The notes under the pieces: generated by a model
Told to the model about the DNA's origin: nothing
The model's database searches: none
Seen by the model: the letters and a program-made list of their open reading frames with translations, nothing else
Position numbers and translations under genes: made by a program
NCBI GenBank assembly: GCA_039105265.1
Contig: JAPFFF010000012.1
Span: forward strand, 1,860,001 to 1,924,000
Direction: 5' to 3'
From: Tritrichomonas musculus
Lineage: Eukaryota > Parabasalia > Tritrichomonadida > Tritrichomonadidae
DNA: 64,000 nt
Shown: piece after piece, positions 1 through 8,689 of the stretch
Position numbering within the stretch: position 1 is the first letter of the stretch
Layout: each line of letters opens with the position of its first letter

Positions 1-1274
1 CTAAGTATGCGTTGAAATCATCGTTGAATGGATATGCGTTGAAGAGTGATATACCAACCAATCATGTTACGACATCACAGTTAACATCAACATTGAATGA
101 GTACATGTTGAAGAGTGATATGCCAGATGATTATGCTACTATGGATGATCTCGATGGATATGCGCGTTTAGATGATATACCAACTGATTATGTTACAACA
201 TCACAGTTAACATCAACATTGAATGAGTACATGTTGAAGAGTGATATGCCAGACGATTATGTCATTGCTGAAGAGTTGAATAATTATGTGTTGAAGAGTG
301 AGTTACCGAATAATGATATTACATTAGGTTCATACCGGAAGCTAGATAACATATCAGTTTACTCGGAGATGACAGTCGAGTCATTGACTACTAGTTCTGG
401 ATACGAATATGCGAAAGTAACACCAACGACTGGTAATCCAAATGGTTATCACTTCATTGGTAGGTACATCGATGCTATAACGAATGAAACGGTTAAGTTC
501 GATATCATCTGGAAGACATCATCTGATCAGGGCATAACAAAGAATTACTATCTGAATGGTAATTTCAATGGTGTTCTTCTTCAGTACAATATAAACACTG
601 GTTATGTATATGCTAGACATTACTCTAAAGATGGTATGTTAGATTGTTCATTGACACTCACTCATGCGTATATGCCATCTGATTCACTTATGTTGAAGAG
701 TGAGATGCCAGATGATTATGCTACTATGGTTGATCTCGATGGATATGCTTTGAAGAGTGAGTTGAATAAATATGCTAAATCTCATCAAGATCTAGCCAAG
801 TTAGTAGGTGATAATGTCGCTAAAATCGTAACAATGAACAGTCAGATATCAAATCTACAGCAAGAGAATGAATCATTAAAAGCTAGGTTAGACGCGTTAG
901 TGAATAAATTAACACGAATCAAGTACACATTCAACATAACGAATAGTAATAGACTTCGTTATCAATTCGAGAAACAACTTGACGAATATGATGGAACACT
1001 CTATTTGACTTATAATGAAACCAGAGATAATGTCACCAGTGTTAAAGAAATCAAAATCAGTATATCATTCAACGTTAATAATACGCCTACGAGTGAATAT
1101 CAATGTGAACCAACTAAGATCTGGTTAAACAATATTGAATTTCCATTAGATGTTAACAGCAATTTCGTGATCAATGCAACAGCTAATTTCATAGCGATTA
1201 ATTCGACATTCTTTACATCAAATGGTATCTTACTTGAAGATAACACTAAGAATGAGATACATTCATTGGCGTAA
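1..1274 (+). CDS. Fibre-like coiled-coil protein of Polinton A, C-terminal part
   Basis: The frame is open to the window's left edge, so the N-terminus is missing from view. The visible 420 residues hold several linker repeats of the form LKSDMPDDYxTxxxL/GYALKSEL, a small beta-rich segment, a heptad-repeat coiled coil (QISNLQQENESLKARLDALV, about residues 275-300) and a tip domain of about 110 residues. Such an arrangement is typical of trimeric viral fibres, so a role in surface attachment is inferred, not shown. The last 170 residues are close to the end of the 1,219-residue fibre of element C, also at DNA level. It converges with the minus-strand structural block. Confidence 0.7.
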   Translation, partial: KYALKSSLNGYALKSDIPTNHVTTSQLTSTLNEYMLKSDMPDDYATMDDLDGYARLDDIPTDYVTTSQLTSTLNEYMLKSDMPDDYVIAEELNNYVLKSELPNNDITLGSYRKLDNISVYSEMTVESLTTSSGYEYAKVTPTTGNPNGYHFIGRYIDAITNETVKFDIIWKTSSDQGITKNYYLNGNFNGVLLQYNINTGYVYARHYSKDGMLDCSLTLTHAYMPSDSLMLKSEMPDDYATMVDLDGYALKSELNKYAKSHQDLAKLVGDNVAKIVTMNSQISNLQQENESLKARLDALVNKLTRIKYTFNITNSNRLRYQFEKQLDEYDGTLYLTYNETRDNVTSVKEIKISISFNVNNTPTSEYQCEPTKIWLNNIEFPLDVNSNFVINATANFIAINSTFFTSNGILLEDNTKNEIHSLA

Positions 1275-1305
1275 ACCAAAAATAAATGAATCGTTATTTT
1301 TGAAC

Positions 1306-1827
1306 TCATACGACTACATACTTCAAACATAAGTGATATACATTGACGAGATCGTTGAACTCTTTGTTATAGACTTGTTTGAAGTCAGTAACTATCTCAC
1401 CAGACTCAGTAACGATCTTAATAGCGTCGATCTTCTGTATTGGTGATACTTTCGCGACACAACATCCAGGATTATCATCAGTGTATATCTCAACATCACC
1501 ACCTGTAACTGATTTGATGATTGATGCTAGATCGTGTTGTGGAACGATGATAGTATGTTTACTGATGAGATTACTGATCAGAGCTTTGTCTTGATCGAGT
1601 AGTATCTTCGCGTATGTTTCTAGAATGAGTGATCGTACATCGTGATTGACGACTGGTTCATCTGGTTGAACAGTTAATTCACGAGTGATGACTATATCTT
1701 CTTTACCATCATCACGTTTATTGATGAAGATGTTGTTATTGATATTGTTATTGGATTGTGATGCTGATGTCGGTTCGAGTGAAACATTTGCATTGACTCC
1801 AGTGTTGAGTGACCTCTTCTTAATCAT
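1306..1827 (-). CDS. Conserved Polinton protein of unknown function (homologue of the 175-aa protein in C)
   Basis: A protein of about 173 residues that starts MIKKRSLNTGVNANVSLEP and has an Asn-rich stretch, then a conserved core (ETYAKILLDQDKALISNLIS, GCCVAKxxPIxKIDxIKIV) and an end YHLCLKYVVV. Element C has a clear homologue at 39421-39948 in the same place next to the capsid block. I preferred the internal ATG at 1827 because the C protein starts with the same MIKKRSL; an upstream ATG at 1848 would add seven residues. No known domain was recognised. Conservation across two diverged elements suggests a structural or particle-assembly role, which is inference. Confidence 0.7.
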   Translation of the reverse strand: MIKKRSLNTGVNANVSLEPTSASQSNNNINNNIFINKRDDGKEDIVITRELTVQPDEPVVNHDVRSLILETYAKILLDQDKALISNLISKHTIIVPQHDLASIIKSVTGGDVEIYTDDNPGCCVAKVSPIQKIDAIKIVTESGEIVTDFKQVYNKEFNDLVNVYHLCLKYVVV

Positions 1828-1860
1828 TTCATTGATTTTAAAATACATGGAATCCGTTGA

Positions 1861-2049
1861 TCAATACGAGTTAACATCATCTTTATAGAGTATCAACTGT
1901 TTAGCATTGACGCATCTACATAACTGATCAACCGCTACTAGATTCTCTTTCTTATGAGTTGGTGGATGACGATATTCGGGTTTCGTTATTGACGGAGTCG
2001 GAGTCGTGTGTTGTTTATGAGACATTACTTGAACTGATTTACCGGACAT
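1861..2049 (-). CDS. Small unknown protein, 62 aa, of Polinton A
   Basis: A short reading frame between the 173-aa gene and the capsid candidate, with tight spacing and an upstream T-rich leader like its neighbours. It is rich in Pro, Thr, His and Lys at the start and has a Cys pair (LCRC) near the end. No homologue was found in B or C and no domain was recognised. It is called mainly because the surrounding block is otherwise gapless. Confidence 0.45.
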   Translation of the reverse strand: MSGKSVQVMSHKQHTTPTPSITKPEYRHPPTHKKENLVAVDQLCRCVNAKQLILYKDDVNSY

Positions 2050-2094
2050 TTAATGAAAAATAAACTGATACAACAGAGTTCATAAACGAATCAT

Positions 2095-3687
2095 TTAACG
2101 ACTAACGACATCGTATTGGCCGATTTCAACACAAGGCGGCATACCATTTGGTTGAACATGAATGGATATGACAGTATCTTGTAACAATCCCATAATTGGA
2201 GGTGGTTTTGGACTGGCAGCAGCATAGAAACTATCATCTGGAAGATCACAAACGATTTCGTAAGTGATTGGTGTGTTACTGGTTTGACCTTGTTGGAATG
2301 TGTTTTCGGTTTCAGTTGGAAGTCCGATAAAGAATGATGTAGTATCGTAACTAAAGTGTCTACGTGGTACATTTGCACCTTCATCTACATGCGGATTGGG
2401 GACGAACGTCAATGATTGAATCACCTCTTTGTTGAACCCTGTTTGTTCACCGTTAACGTTCATAGCGTTCTGACATAGTTCGATGAACATTGGATCAGTG
2501 CCATCAGTCGCAAATGGAATAGTTGGAACGACTCCATAACCACCGCATCGTAACTGGAAGTTCGTAAACTTAGGGTTCTTGAATACAGTGTGATGAGTTG
2601 ATTCTAATGGGAATAAGAAGAAGATTGAATCGACAAATCTTGGAGTAATGGTTTGAGTGGATGAACAATGACCGTTACTGAGACTCTTACTCATAGTCGT
2701 GAATGTCAATATCTGAGTTGGAAAGATGAGTTCTTGTTGAGTGTATCGATGAACGAGTGATTGATATATATCATTATCGATACCAAAGTTGGGGATGACA
2801 CTATATGCTTTATTAATCTCATAATTACGTTCAACTGTTATTTTACGAAGCTCTGATTGTAACGTCGATGATGAAACTTCAACATACATATGTGCGGAGT
2901 TACCAATTGGAACAAATTCAGATGTGATACCATGGTATTTAAATTCACCACGGGTACTGAGATTGGACATTAACTCTTTAGATGGACCAACTGGACACCA
3001 AACCAAACCCTGTGTACCGAACATAACTTTGAGTTCGAATTTGCCAGCGAATGCGGGTAGATACTTGATGTTGCTAAGTGGTAAGAATCGGCGTAAATCG
3101 ATCTTCAATGGTATGTTAACTTCATATGTATCATCATCAGTTTCAAGTTTTACGAACTCACCACAATGAGCTATATTAAATTTACGATTATATATATCTT
3201 TATGACGAACTTTAGAGTAGATATCGGATCGTTTAGAAGCTTCATTAGCACCACACGCTGTCAAGAATGACTCTTCTGGACCAAAGTTTTGAGTATATAT
3301 GGAGATACCATTAGAGAGTATCTCATATTTTTCGACTGAATCCATAGCGTCTTTGAATCCAACCCATAATGTATTAAAATCATGTTTATTTACATCAGTC
3401 AATGGACTGTTAAGTGGATCACTTATGTTTATCGTAATACTCATAACAGCTTTGATGAATCCGTTATAGATATCAGCTGTGTTATCACATGTTGGACTGA
3501 TAATGAGTGTAGTGAATGAACCAGCATGAATAGGTGCTGATGGACTGTACGAGGCTTGCGCATCGATAACGTACTTCTTGTTAGTGTCTGACATGGCTAT
3601 AGCATTATCGACTATATCGAAATAACTAGCCACTTGAGTATTTACTTCGGCTGATGTCTTGTGAAAGACTTCGTTGTTGAATGTCAT
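2095..3687 (-). CDS. Putative major capsid protein of Polinton A
   Basis: A 530-residue beta-rich protein with a homologue of nearly the same length in C (42019-43593). Shared landmarks run from start to end: SYFDIVDN, NTADIYNGFI, the segment IKYLPAFAGKFEL, FVDSIFFLFP, HHTVFKNPKF, the CQNAMNxNG/GFNKEV segment and a final HVQPNGMPP. Length, lack of low complexity and position beside the packaging ATPase fit the double jelly-roll capsid protein expected in Polintons. The fold itself is not provable by eye, and a structure prediction would decide. The frame is whole. Confidence 0.6.
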   Translation of the reverse strand: MTFNNEVFHKTSAEVNTQVASYFDIVDNAIAMSDTNKKYVIDAQASYSPSAPIHAGSFTTLIISPTCDNTADIYNGFIKAVMSITINISDPLNSPLTDVNKHDFNTLWVGFKDAMDSVEKYEILSNGISIYTQNFGPEESFLTACGANEASKRSDIYSKVRHKDIYNRKFNIAHCGEFVKLETDDDTYEVNIPLKIDLRRFLPLSNIKYLPAFAGKFELKVMFGTQGLVWCPVGPSKELMSNLSTRGEFKYHGITSEFVPIGNSAHMYVEVSSSTLQSELRKITVERNYEINKAYSVIPNFGIDNDIYQSLVHRYTQQELIFPTQILTFTTMSKSLSNGHCSSTQTITPRFVDSIFFLFPLESTHHTVFKNPKFTNFQLRCGGYGVVPTIPFATDGTDPMFIELCQNAMNVNGEQTGFNKEVIQSLTFVPNPHVDEGANVPRRHFSYDTTSFFIGLPTETENTFQQGQTSNTPITYEIVCDLPDDSFYAAASPKPPPIMGLLQDTVISIHVQPNGMPPCVEIGQYDVVSR

Positions 3688-3732
3688 TTACTTGACAGAA
3701 AAATATGATGGTTTAAGTCGACGGATTCATAC

Positions 3733-4329
3733 TTAGCGTCGTATACTTGATCGAAATATGGGTTGTTCAATGACTGGTTCAGGTTCAACTGGTTGTGGTT
3801 GCGGTTCAGGTTCAACTGGTTTCGGTTCAACTGGTTCGGATTCGACTGACTCTGGAAACATACCCGGTACATATCGACTACGAATACGCGATTTCGATAA
3901 CTCTTTGTTGACGACATGTTTGATATACTGTTTCTGCTCTTTCTTGAATCTATCATTACGGATCTCTTCACCGAGATTACGTAACTGTTCGAGTATTTCG
4001 AGATTAATTGTTGAATCTGGTCTAGTTGATGGAATCGTACTACTAGATGTTCGCGGTCTACGTTGTTTGATTACAGGTGGTGGTGTTGATTCAGTTTCAG
4101 ACTCGACATCGTTAGCAACATCGACAGACTGTTTATCAGTATCGACATCGACAGACTGTTTATCAAAATCGATATTGGTTTGATCTTCTAATTTAGTCTC
4201 CCTCAACTTGACTATATATTTACCTTCTTTTTTAGTCGGAAACACTTCATATTCAGGATCTTCAATCCCTTGCAACCATCGTTGAATGATTTGATTTCGT
4301 TTCACTCCACGTACGTACTTAGAACTCAT
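3733..4329 (-). CDS. Conserved capsid-block protein of unknown function, 198 aa (Polinton A)
   Basis: The N-terminal 45 residues (VKRNQIIQRWLQGIEDPEYE, then VFPTKKEGKYIVKLRE) match the 184-residue protein of C at 43625-44179. They look like a small helix-turn-helix or tail-binding module. The middle is disordered, rich in Ser, Thr, Asp and Val, and the end is a Pro/Glu/Val-rich run (VEPKPVEPEPQPQPVEPEPV). It lies between the capsid candidate and the small basic protein with short spacers. A scaffold or capsid-cement role is possible but unproven. Confidence 0.65.
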   Translation of the reverse strand: MSSKYVRGVKRNQIIQRWLQGIEDPEYEVFPTKKEGKYIVKLRETKLEDQTNIDFDKQSVDVDTDKQSVDVANDVESETESTPPPVIKQRRPRTSSSTIPSTRPDSTINLEILEQLRNLGEEIRNDRFKKEQKQYIKHVVNKELSKSRIRSRYVPGMFPESVESEPVEPKPVEPEPQPQPVEPEPVIEQPIFRSSIRR

Positions 4330-4363
4330 TTGATTTTAACAAAAATATCATCACTGACAATAC

Positions 4364-4567
4364 TCACTTACGTTTGTTTTTACGAGTTTTGGATTTGCGT
4401 TTACTGGTTTTGATATATGGTACGGTTACGTCATGAGTATTAGTGTTATCGTGATATCGTGTTGGTAATGATCTCGATCTGGTGATTTCGTTATACATAG
4501 TACCAGGTCCAGATACGATAACAGAATTACTCGATCTATATGCATTTGTTCGATCTCTGCCACTCAT
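4364..4567 (-). CDS. Small basic protein, 67 aa, of Polinton A
   Basis: A short frame starting MSGRDRTNAYRSSN and ending in a strongly basic tail (KTSKRKSKTRKNKRK). It sits 10 bp downstream of the hydrophobic 134-aa gene, in the same operon-like block. The tail resembles DNA-condensing core peptides of adenovirus-like particles, but this is only a resemblance in composition. No domain was recognised. Confidence 0.5.
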   Translation of the reverse strand: MSGRDRTNAYRSSNSVIVSGPGTMYNEITRSRSLPTRYHDNTNTHDVTVPYIKTSKRKSKTRKNKRK

Positions 4568-4577
4568 TTATGATCCG

Positions 4578-4982
4578 TTAAATCCCCCGAAATGGAACGA
4601 ATTTATGAGGTTTCTTTCGTGAATCAGCTGCAGCTTGTGCTGTTGATGATCCACCTTGTTTTAATTCACCACGCGCGAACTGTTCACTGATCTTCACGAG
4701 CTTGTCTTTGACCGACCCCTTTGGCATGTGACTGAATATGTTTGCACCTGCTGATGTAATAGCACCTAACGTTGGATTGAATGCAGTAGCGAATGGTGTT
4801 ATCGCATGTAACATAGTACCGATAGCTTTCGGATTATTCATAGCGAAGTTTTTAGCACCGATCAACCCCTTTTTGGTCGCATTCCATACTCTATGTGCAG
4901 CGTTTTTAGCACGGATGAGCCCCTGATGGACATCACTTTTAAGTCTATTCCAACCGCTTGTAACAAAACTCTTGAATCCCAT
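4578..4982 (-). CDS. Small hydrophobic/amphipathic capsid-associated protein, 134 aa (Polinton A)
   Basis: It begins MGFKSFVTSGWNRLKSDV and has amphipathic N-terminal helices, a Gly/Ala-rich hydrophobic middle (ITPFATAFNPTLGAITSAG) and a basic end. The 176-residue protein at 44211-44741 in C has the same layout and the same place just after the ATPase gene. Amphipathic, Gly/Ala-rich small proteins at this place in Polintons and adenoviruses are minor capsid or membrane-active proteins of the pVI kind, so a similar role is inferred. Confidence 0.55.
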   Translation of the reverse strand: MGFKSFVTSGWNRLKSDVHQGLIRAKNAAHRVWNATKKGLIGAKNFAMNNPKAIGTMLHAITPFATAFNPTLGAITSAGANIFSHMPKGSVKDKLVKISEQFARGELKQGGSSTAQAAADSRKKPHKFVPFRGI

Positions 4983-5010
4983 GATTTATTAATCATAAAA
5001 ACAAACCAAT

Positions 5011-5862
5011 TTATTGTTCAAAGTGTGATTCGTTACTAGTGACATTGATGATAAACCGATCATGTTGACCCTTATGATTTAGATATTCGATTGTCGTTGA
5101 CTTGGTATCGAGATTGTTTGGAGTCTGTTGTAACATCGATGTGAAATCTTCTTTACTGAAACCGCTATAGCATATGATATCAGTGGCCAATCGTTTAACA
5201 TTCAGATGAACGAATCGCAATGTTTGAACAGCTATGATACAAGTCAGATTGAAGTGTCTCGTTTTCGTTAGTAACCGACATAGTTCACTGTTACCGTTCT
5301 TCAGTAATGGGGATCCAGCAGCGTCATCTAATACGAGTAACGTGTTGAACGGATACGATGCGGTCTGATACTGAACTAACTTGGATGCTATATATGCTAT
5401 TCGATCTTCGATTTCCATTAACGAGTGTTTCTGGATGATTCTAGCCATTTCTTCATTAGTTTCAACCATTTTGGATAGCACATGTTTGACCATCGCATAG
5501 TATTTGAGTTTACGTCGCAGATGTCGTTTAAGATATGGAAGTAGATTCTCTTCTTTGATGTAATCGATAGGGGTCTTTACATTCTTGGATAGTACTTCAG
5601 CTGTTTTATCGAGTTTACCAGACGTGGAACAGAATATGATCTTACTGTAATACGGTTTCGTGAATAGTCGTTCAGTTATCATGATGTGTCGCCAGATCCA
5701 AAACGATTTACCAGCTCCCATCTTACCGATTAGAAAGTAGATACCGTTTGACGAGAATGGATATTCAGGAGCGAGTGGTTTAATCAACGCCATTTCGATA
5801 TCACGTTGATTCTTACGTAATGCGTCTTCTATTAGATCTTCAACTTTCTTGATTTGAGTCAT
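5011..5862 (-). CDS. Genome-packaging ATPase, FtsK/HerA superfamily (Polinton A)
   Basis: 283 residues with a Walker A motif at about residues 46-53 (GKMGAGKS), a Walker B strand TLLVLDDAAGS in the middle, and an arginine-containing TKTRHFNLTCIIAVQT segment after it. It is closely matched by the 285-residue protein of C at 44759-45616. This family pumps DNA into capsids in Polintons, virophages and adenovirus-like viruses. The gene lies between the integrase and the small hydrophobic protein, which is the usual Polinton company. The frame is whole. Confidence 0.85.
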   Translation of the reverse strand: MTQIKKVEDLIEDALRKNQRDIEMALIKPLAPEYPFSSNGIYFLIGKMGAGKSFWIWRHIMITERLFTKPYYSKIIFCSTSGKLDKTAEVLSKNVKTPIDYIKEENLLPYLKRHLRRKLKYYAMVKHVLSKMVETNEEMARIIQKHSLMEIEDRIAYIASKLVQYQTASYPFNTLLVLDDAAGSPLLKNGNSELCRLLTKTRHFNLTCIIAVQTLRFVHLNVKRLATDIICYSGFSKEDFTSMLQQTPNNLDTKSTTIEYLNHKGQHDRFIINVTSNESHFEQ

Positions 5863-5872
5863 TTATAGTAAG

Positions 5873-6946
5873 TTAAATGAACTTTCTTATTTGATCGGGG
5901 ATGGTATTTTGATTCAACCAGTATTGACGTTCCATTGTCGATAATTTAGTTGGATGACCTTCGCGTAGATATTTCGATTTGATAGTATCTTTAACGGTTG
6001 AATCTTCATATGTAATCGTATATGTATCTCTCTTCTTGTTATAAGATCGAATCTCTTTAACGATACCGCGTTTACCATCTTTGATTGATGTCGCTAGTGG
6101 AACGTTATTGGATGACTTCACAAGTTTATATCCCGGTACAGTATCTACAGATCCATCGATAGATCGGATTAGAAACTGATTACCATCTTTGGAATCGACG
6201 ACGTAAGACTCTTTAGATAGATTCGAACGACGTTTCGTTAATGGACTCTTATCAAGAACTACTCTAACTAGATCACCAGGTTTGAAATGATATGGATTAA
6301 CTTGACGTTCCATCTTATCGATATACTCTAACTCATCTTCATCTGTTATCTCATTCGGAGATTTATAATTAAGAGATCGATATGGTATATCGTTATAGGA
6401 TTCTACTAATGATAGTATATCAGTGTTTGGTTCATTAGCTTTCATATCACGAATGGTTCTCATGAATCTATTAATGATACCGAGTTTGTTATGATCGTTA
6501 TCGGTCGTTGTTGTATATACAATATCATGTTCTCTCATGAAATCGAGTACGGATTTCGATAAGTATGATGCATCTTCATCTGATATGATAGACTTACACT
6601 CAGGTTCTGATTTGATGAACTCGGTTAATGATTTCAACACTTGTTTAGCACCTTTATTGATCATCTTATACGCATATGCTTTACGTGTGTTAACGTTAAT
6701 GAACATCAAATAGTCTGGATCTCCAATGAACGTATCCATTTGAAACGCATGTTGAATCTTCGAATAGATATGCATGAACTTTGGTGGCCGAATATGTTGA
6801 TCGTGAACGACTTTGTTTTGAAGATAGTCTTTAGCTTCATCATCCGTGAAACCATATCTATTAGCGATTCTCTTGAATTTCGATAACGTATTGGTCGGAT
6901 ACTTAGAATAAACTTCATCAATGGTCTTGAACTTGATTCGGGACAT
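5873..6946 (-). CDS. Retroviral-like integrase (Polinton A)
   Basis: 357 residues. The N-terminal region ends in a VVHDQHIRPPKFMHIYSK segment. The RNase-H-like core follows with QMDTFI, LMFINVNTRKAYAY, IISDEDASY and LGIINRFMRTIRD, then SLNYKSPNEIT. The C-terminal part (FKPGDLVRVVLDKSPLTKR) is an SH3-like or chromatin-binding tail as in other Polinton integrases. The enzyme would join element ends to target DNA with a short duplication, as seen around element C. The 361-aa copy in C is alignable over its full length. The stop is 10 bp from the ATPase start. Confidence 0.85.
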   Translation of the reverse strand: MSRIKFKTIDEVYSKYPTNTLSKFKRIANRYGFTDDEAKDYLQNKVVHDQHIRPPKFMHIYSKIQHAFQMDTFIGDPDYLMFINVNTRKAYAYKMINKGAKQVLKSLTEFIKSEPECKSIISDEDASYLSKSVLDFMREHDIVYTTTTDNDHNKLGIINRFMRTIRDMKANEPNTDILSLVESYNDIPYRSLNYKSPNEITDEDELEYIDKMERQVNPYHFKPGDLVRVVLDKSPLTKRRSNLSKESYVVDSKDGNQFLIRSIDGSVDTVPGYKLVKSSNNVPLATSIKDGKRGIVKEIRSYNKKRDTYTITYEDSTVKDTIKSKYLREGHPTKLSTMERQYWLNQNTIPDQIRKFI

Positions 6947-6956
6947 TTATAGCGGA

Positions 6957-8294
6957 TTAAGAGTATAACAGTTTACGGTTTTGTAAGAACACCATGTCCA
7001 TTGTGAACACAACATTATCGTTGATCGGTAATGGAATCTTAATCTCGTTTTTGTTGTAGAATTCAATCCAAAATGTTTCATCGCTATGGTTCAACTTATA
7101 ATATTTGATCGGACAGAATGGTTCGTTAGTTCGACCAACAAGATAATGATTCGATTGAGTTGCAAATGAAGCTACAACTTCACACTCCAAATCAGTTAAT
7201 ATGTTTTTCAATATCTGTTCATGATGATAATGATATAGTTTGTATATATTGTTTTTGAACGGATTATCGGATCCGATATTGAAGAAACTAGCTGTATATG
7301 GATCGAATTTGATATTATAATATTCTTGTTCTTTAATAGCATCTTCATCAATAGGTTCATTCCATTCTTCTTCTTCTTCATCATCACCAATATCAGGTTT
7401 AACAGGTTCTTCATATGGAATTAATCGACCATCATGATTTATTCTATGTTTAATAAAGTTGACACTGCGATGTCCGTTATAAAAGTTACTATACAGAGAA
7501 CCAATATGTAAAACAGCATTGTTTGGTCTCGTGATCAATATATCGGTTGATCTAAATAAATCAATTAAGTCTGAATCTTTTGATCTTAATTTCAAGATAT
7601 GTTGGTTATTTTCGAACACATCTTCGATGATAATGTCTTCGCTTTGTAAATAGAATGGTATATGTTCGCCAATCAATTCATCACTCTTAGCTAACATCGA
7701 TTTATAATCATCTTTGATATCTTCTAATTGTTTTAGCAAAGTAGTTCGATCATCTGGAGTTATCTTTCTAGCCATGATCTTCTCTTTCAGATGATTATAT
7801 AGATTATGATCATCAATAGCTTTTCGTATCTGACTAATAATATCGATCCAATTATCGTTTGACGTTACTTTGATACTTACTGGAATTTGATATACTCGTA
7901 CATATTCATTCGGTAGATTATCCACAACTATTTCATGTATATCATCAGTTGATAACGTTTCACATATTTCTTTGTTAACTCGTGTAATTACATCTTTTAG
8001 TTTATCATACATATCATCATCAAATTTTCGAACGAACAGATCAAACTTAATACAACCAGTTCTCCATTTGATAGACATATGACGAACACCGATTATTTTT
8101 TCACCGAGATTGGATGTTCTCCATTCAGCTGGATATTTAAAGTAGATTCTGTTGAAGTGTTCATCATTATCGGTATAATATTTAGTGGTTCCGTGATCAC
8201 CTTCAACTCTTAACGAATCAACTATAGAGTTATAAACCGTTTCGATTGGTAACGGAATGTGTTCATCTTCTGTGTTATCTCTTCTATAACTCAT
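6957..8294 (-). CDS. Conserved Polinton end-gene product of unknown function, 445 aa (Polinton A)
   Basis: The product is beta-rich at both ends with a charged, coiled middle. It shares with the 416-aa protein of C (46724-47974) an N-terminal block (IYFKYPAEWRTSNLGEKIIG, then VRHM) and a C-terminal block (PIKYYKLNSxDExFWIEFY, then PLP/VKIP and FMDMVFLQNRKLLYS). It directly precedes the integrase in the transcript order. Its size and place would suit a minor capsid or penton protein, but I see no decisive motif. The ATG follows an Inr-like TCACTTA. Confidence 0.65.
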   Translation of the reverse strand: MSYRRDNTEDEHIPLPIETVYNSIVDSLRVEGDHGTTKYYTDNDEHFNRIYFKYPAEWRTSNLGEKIIGVRHMSIKWRTGCIKFDLFVRKFDDDMYDKLKDVITRVNKEICETLSTDDIHEIVVDNLPNEYVRVYQIPVSIKVTSNDNWIDIISQIRKAIDDHNLYNHLKEKIMARKITPDDRTTLLKQLEDIKDDYKSMLAKSDELIGEHIPFYLQSEDIIIEDVFENNQHILKLRSKDSDLIDLFRSTDILITRPNNAVLHIGSLYSNFYNGHRSVNFIKHRINHDGRLIPYEEPVKPDIGDDEEEEEWNEPIDEDAIKEQEYYNIKFDPYTASFFNIGSDNPFKNNIYKLYHYHHEQILKNILTDLECEVVASFATQSNHYLVGRTNEPFCPIKYYKLNHSDETFWIEFYNKNEIKIPLPINDNVVFTMDMVFLQNRKLLYS

Positions 8295-8302
8295 TTAAGT
8301 GA
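8295..8302 (-). promoter_or_regulatory. Inr-like initiator next to the 445-aa gene start
   Basis: On the minus strand TCACTTAA runs straight into the ATG of the 445-aa gene. Trichomonad promoters are known for a short initiator of the form TCAY(T)(T/A) a few bases before the start codon. The motif TTTTTGGTTTC lies just upstream of it. Confidence 0.35.
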
Positions 8303-8343
8303 AACCAAAAATAAACATCACTTACTCTTCATCGTCAGCGAAT

Positions 8344-8667
8344 TCATCTCAGTTCTATCTTGGTCATATTAGATGTACGAGTTATTAATCGATCACTAAC
8401 ATATATACAATCATGTTTGTTTTCATCTGTTAATATATTGAACTTCAATGAATTACCGATTTTATAAGCTTTTAATGGTTCACTAGCTCCACCAAACATT
8501 GGTAGATATCTGTATATTTGACGTTTACTTTCACTGAAGAAGTAGACTCGTTTATGGAATGTATGATGATTGTGAGATACTATTCGTTTAATATCAATTG
8601 GCATGACCAACTCAGCGACATCATCACAGTCGAAGTCATCAGCGTGAATGTAGTAGTTAGTAGTCAT
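8344..8667 (-). CDS. Small unknown protein, 107 aa, of Polinton A
   Basis: This is the last gene before the right terminus. The protein (MTTNYYIHADDFDCDDVAEL at the start) looks like a compact beta-rich domain with no signal peptide or known motif. No counterpart was seen in C, where the same place is a 1 kb gene-free stretch. It begins about 140 bp from the terminus at 8810. It is plausible as a real gene by its codon use, which matches the rest of A. Confidence 0.5.
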   Translation of the reverse strand: MTTNYYIHADDFDCDDVAELVMPIDIKRIVSHNHHTFHKRVYFFSESKRQIYRYLPMFGGASEPLKAYKIGNSLKFNILTDENKHDCIYVSDRLITRTSNMTKIELR

Positions 8668-8689
8668 TTGTAGTTAACTAAAAAGTTAG

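Noticed and set aside
3758-4183. 141-codon plus-strand frame rich in Gly/Ser/Thr
   Set aside because: Antisense shadow of the 198-aa capsid-block gene.
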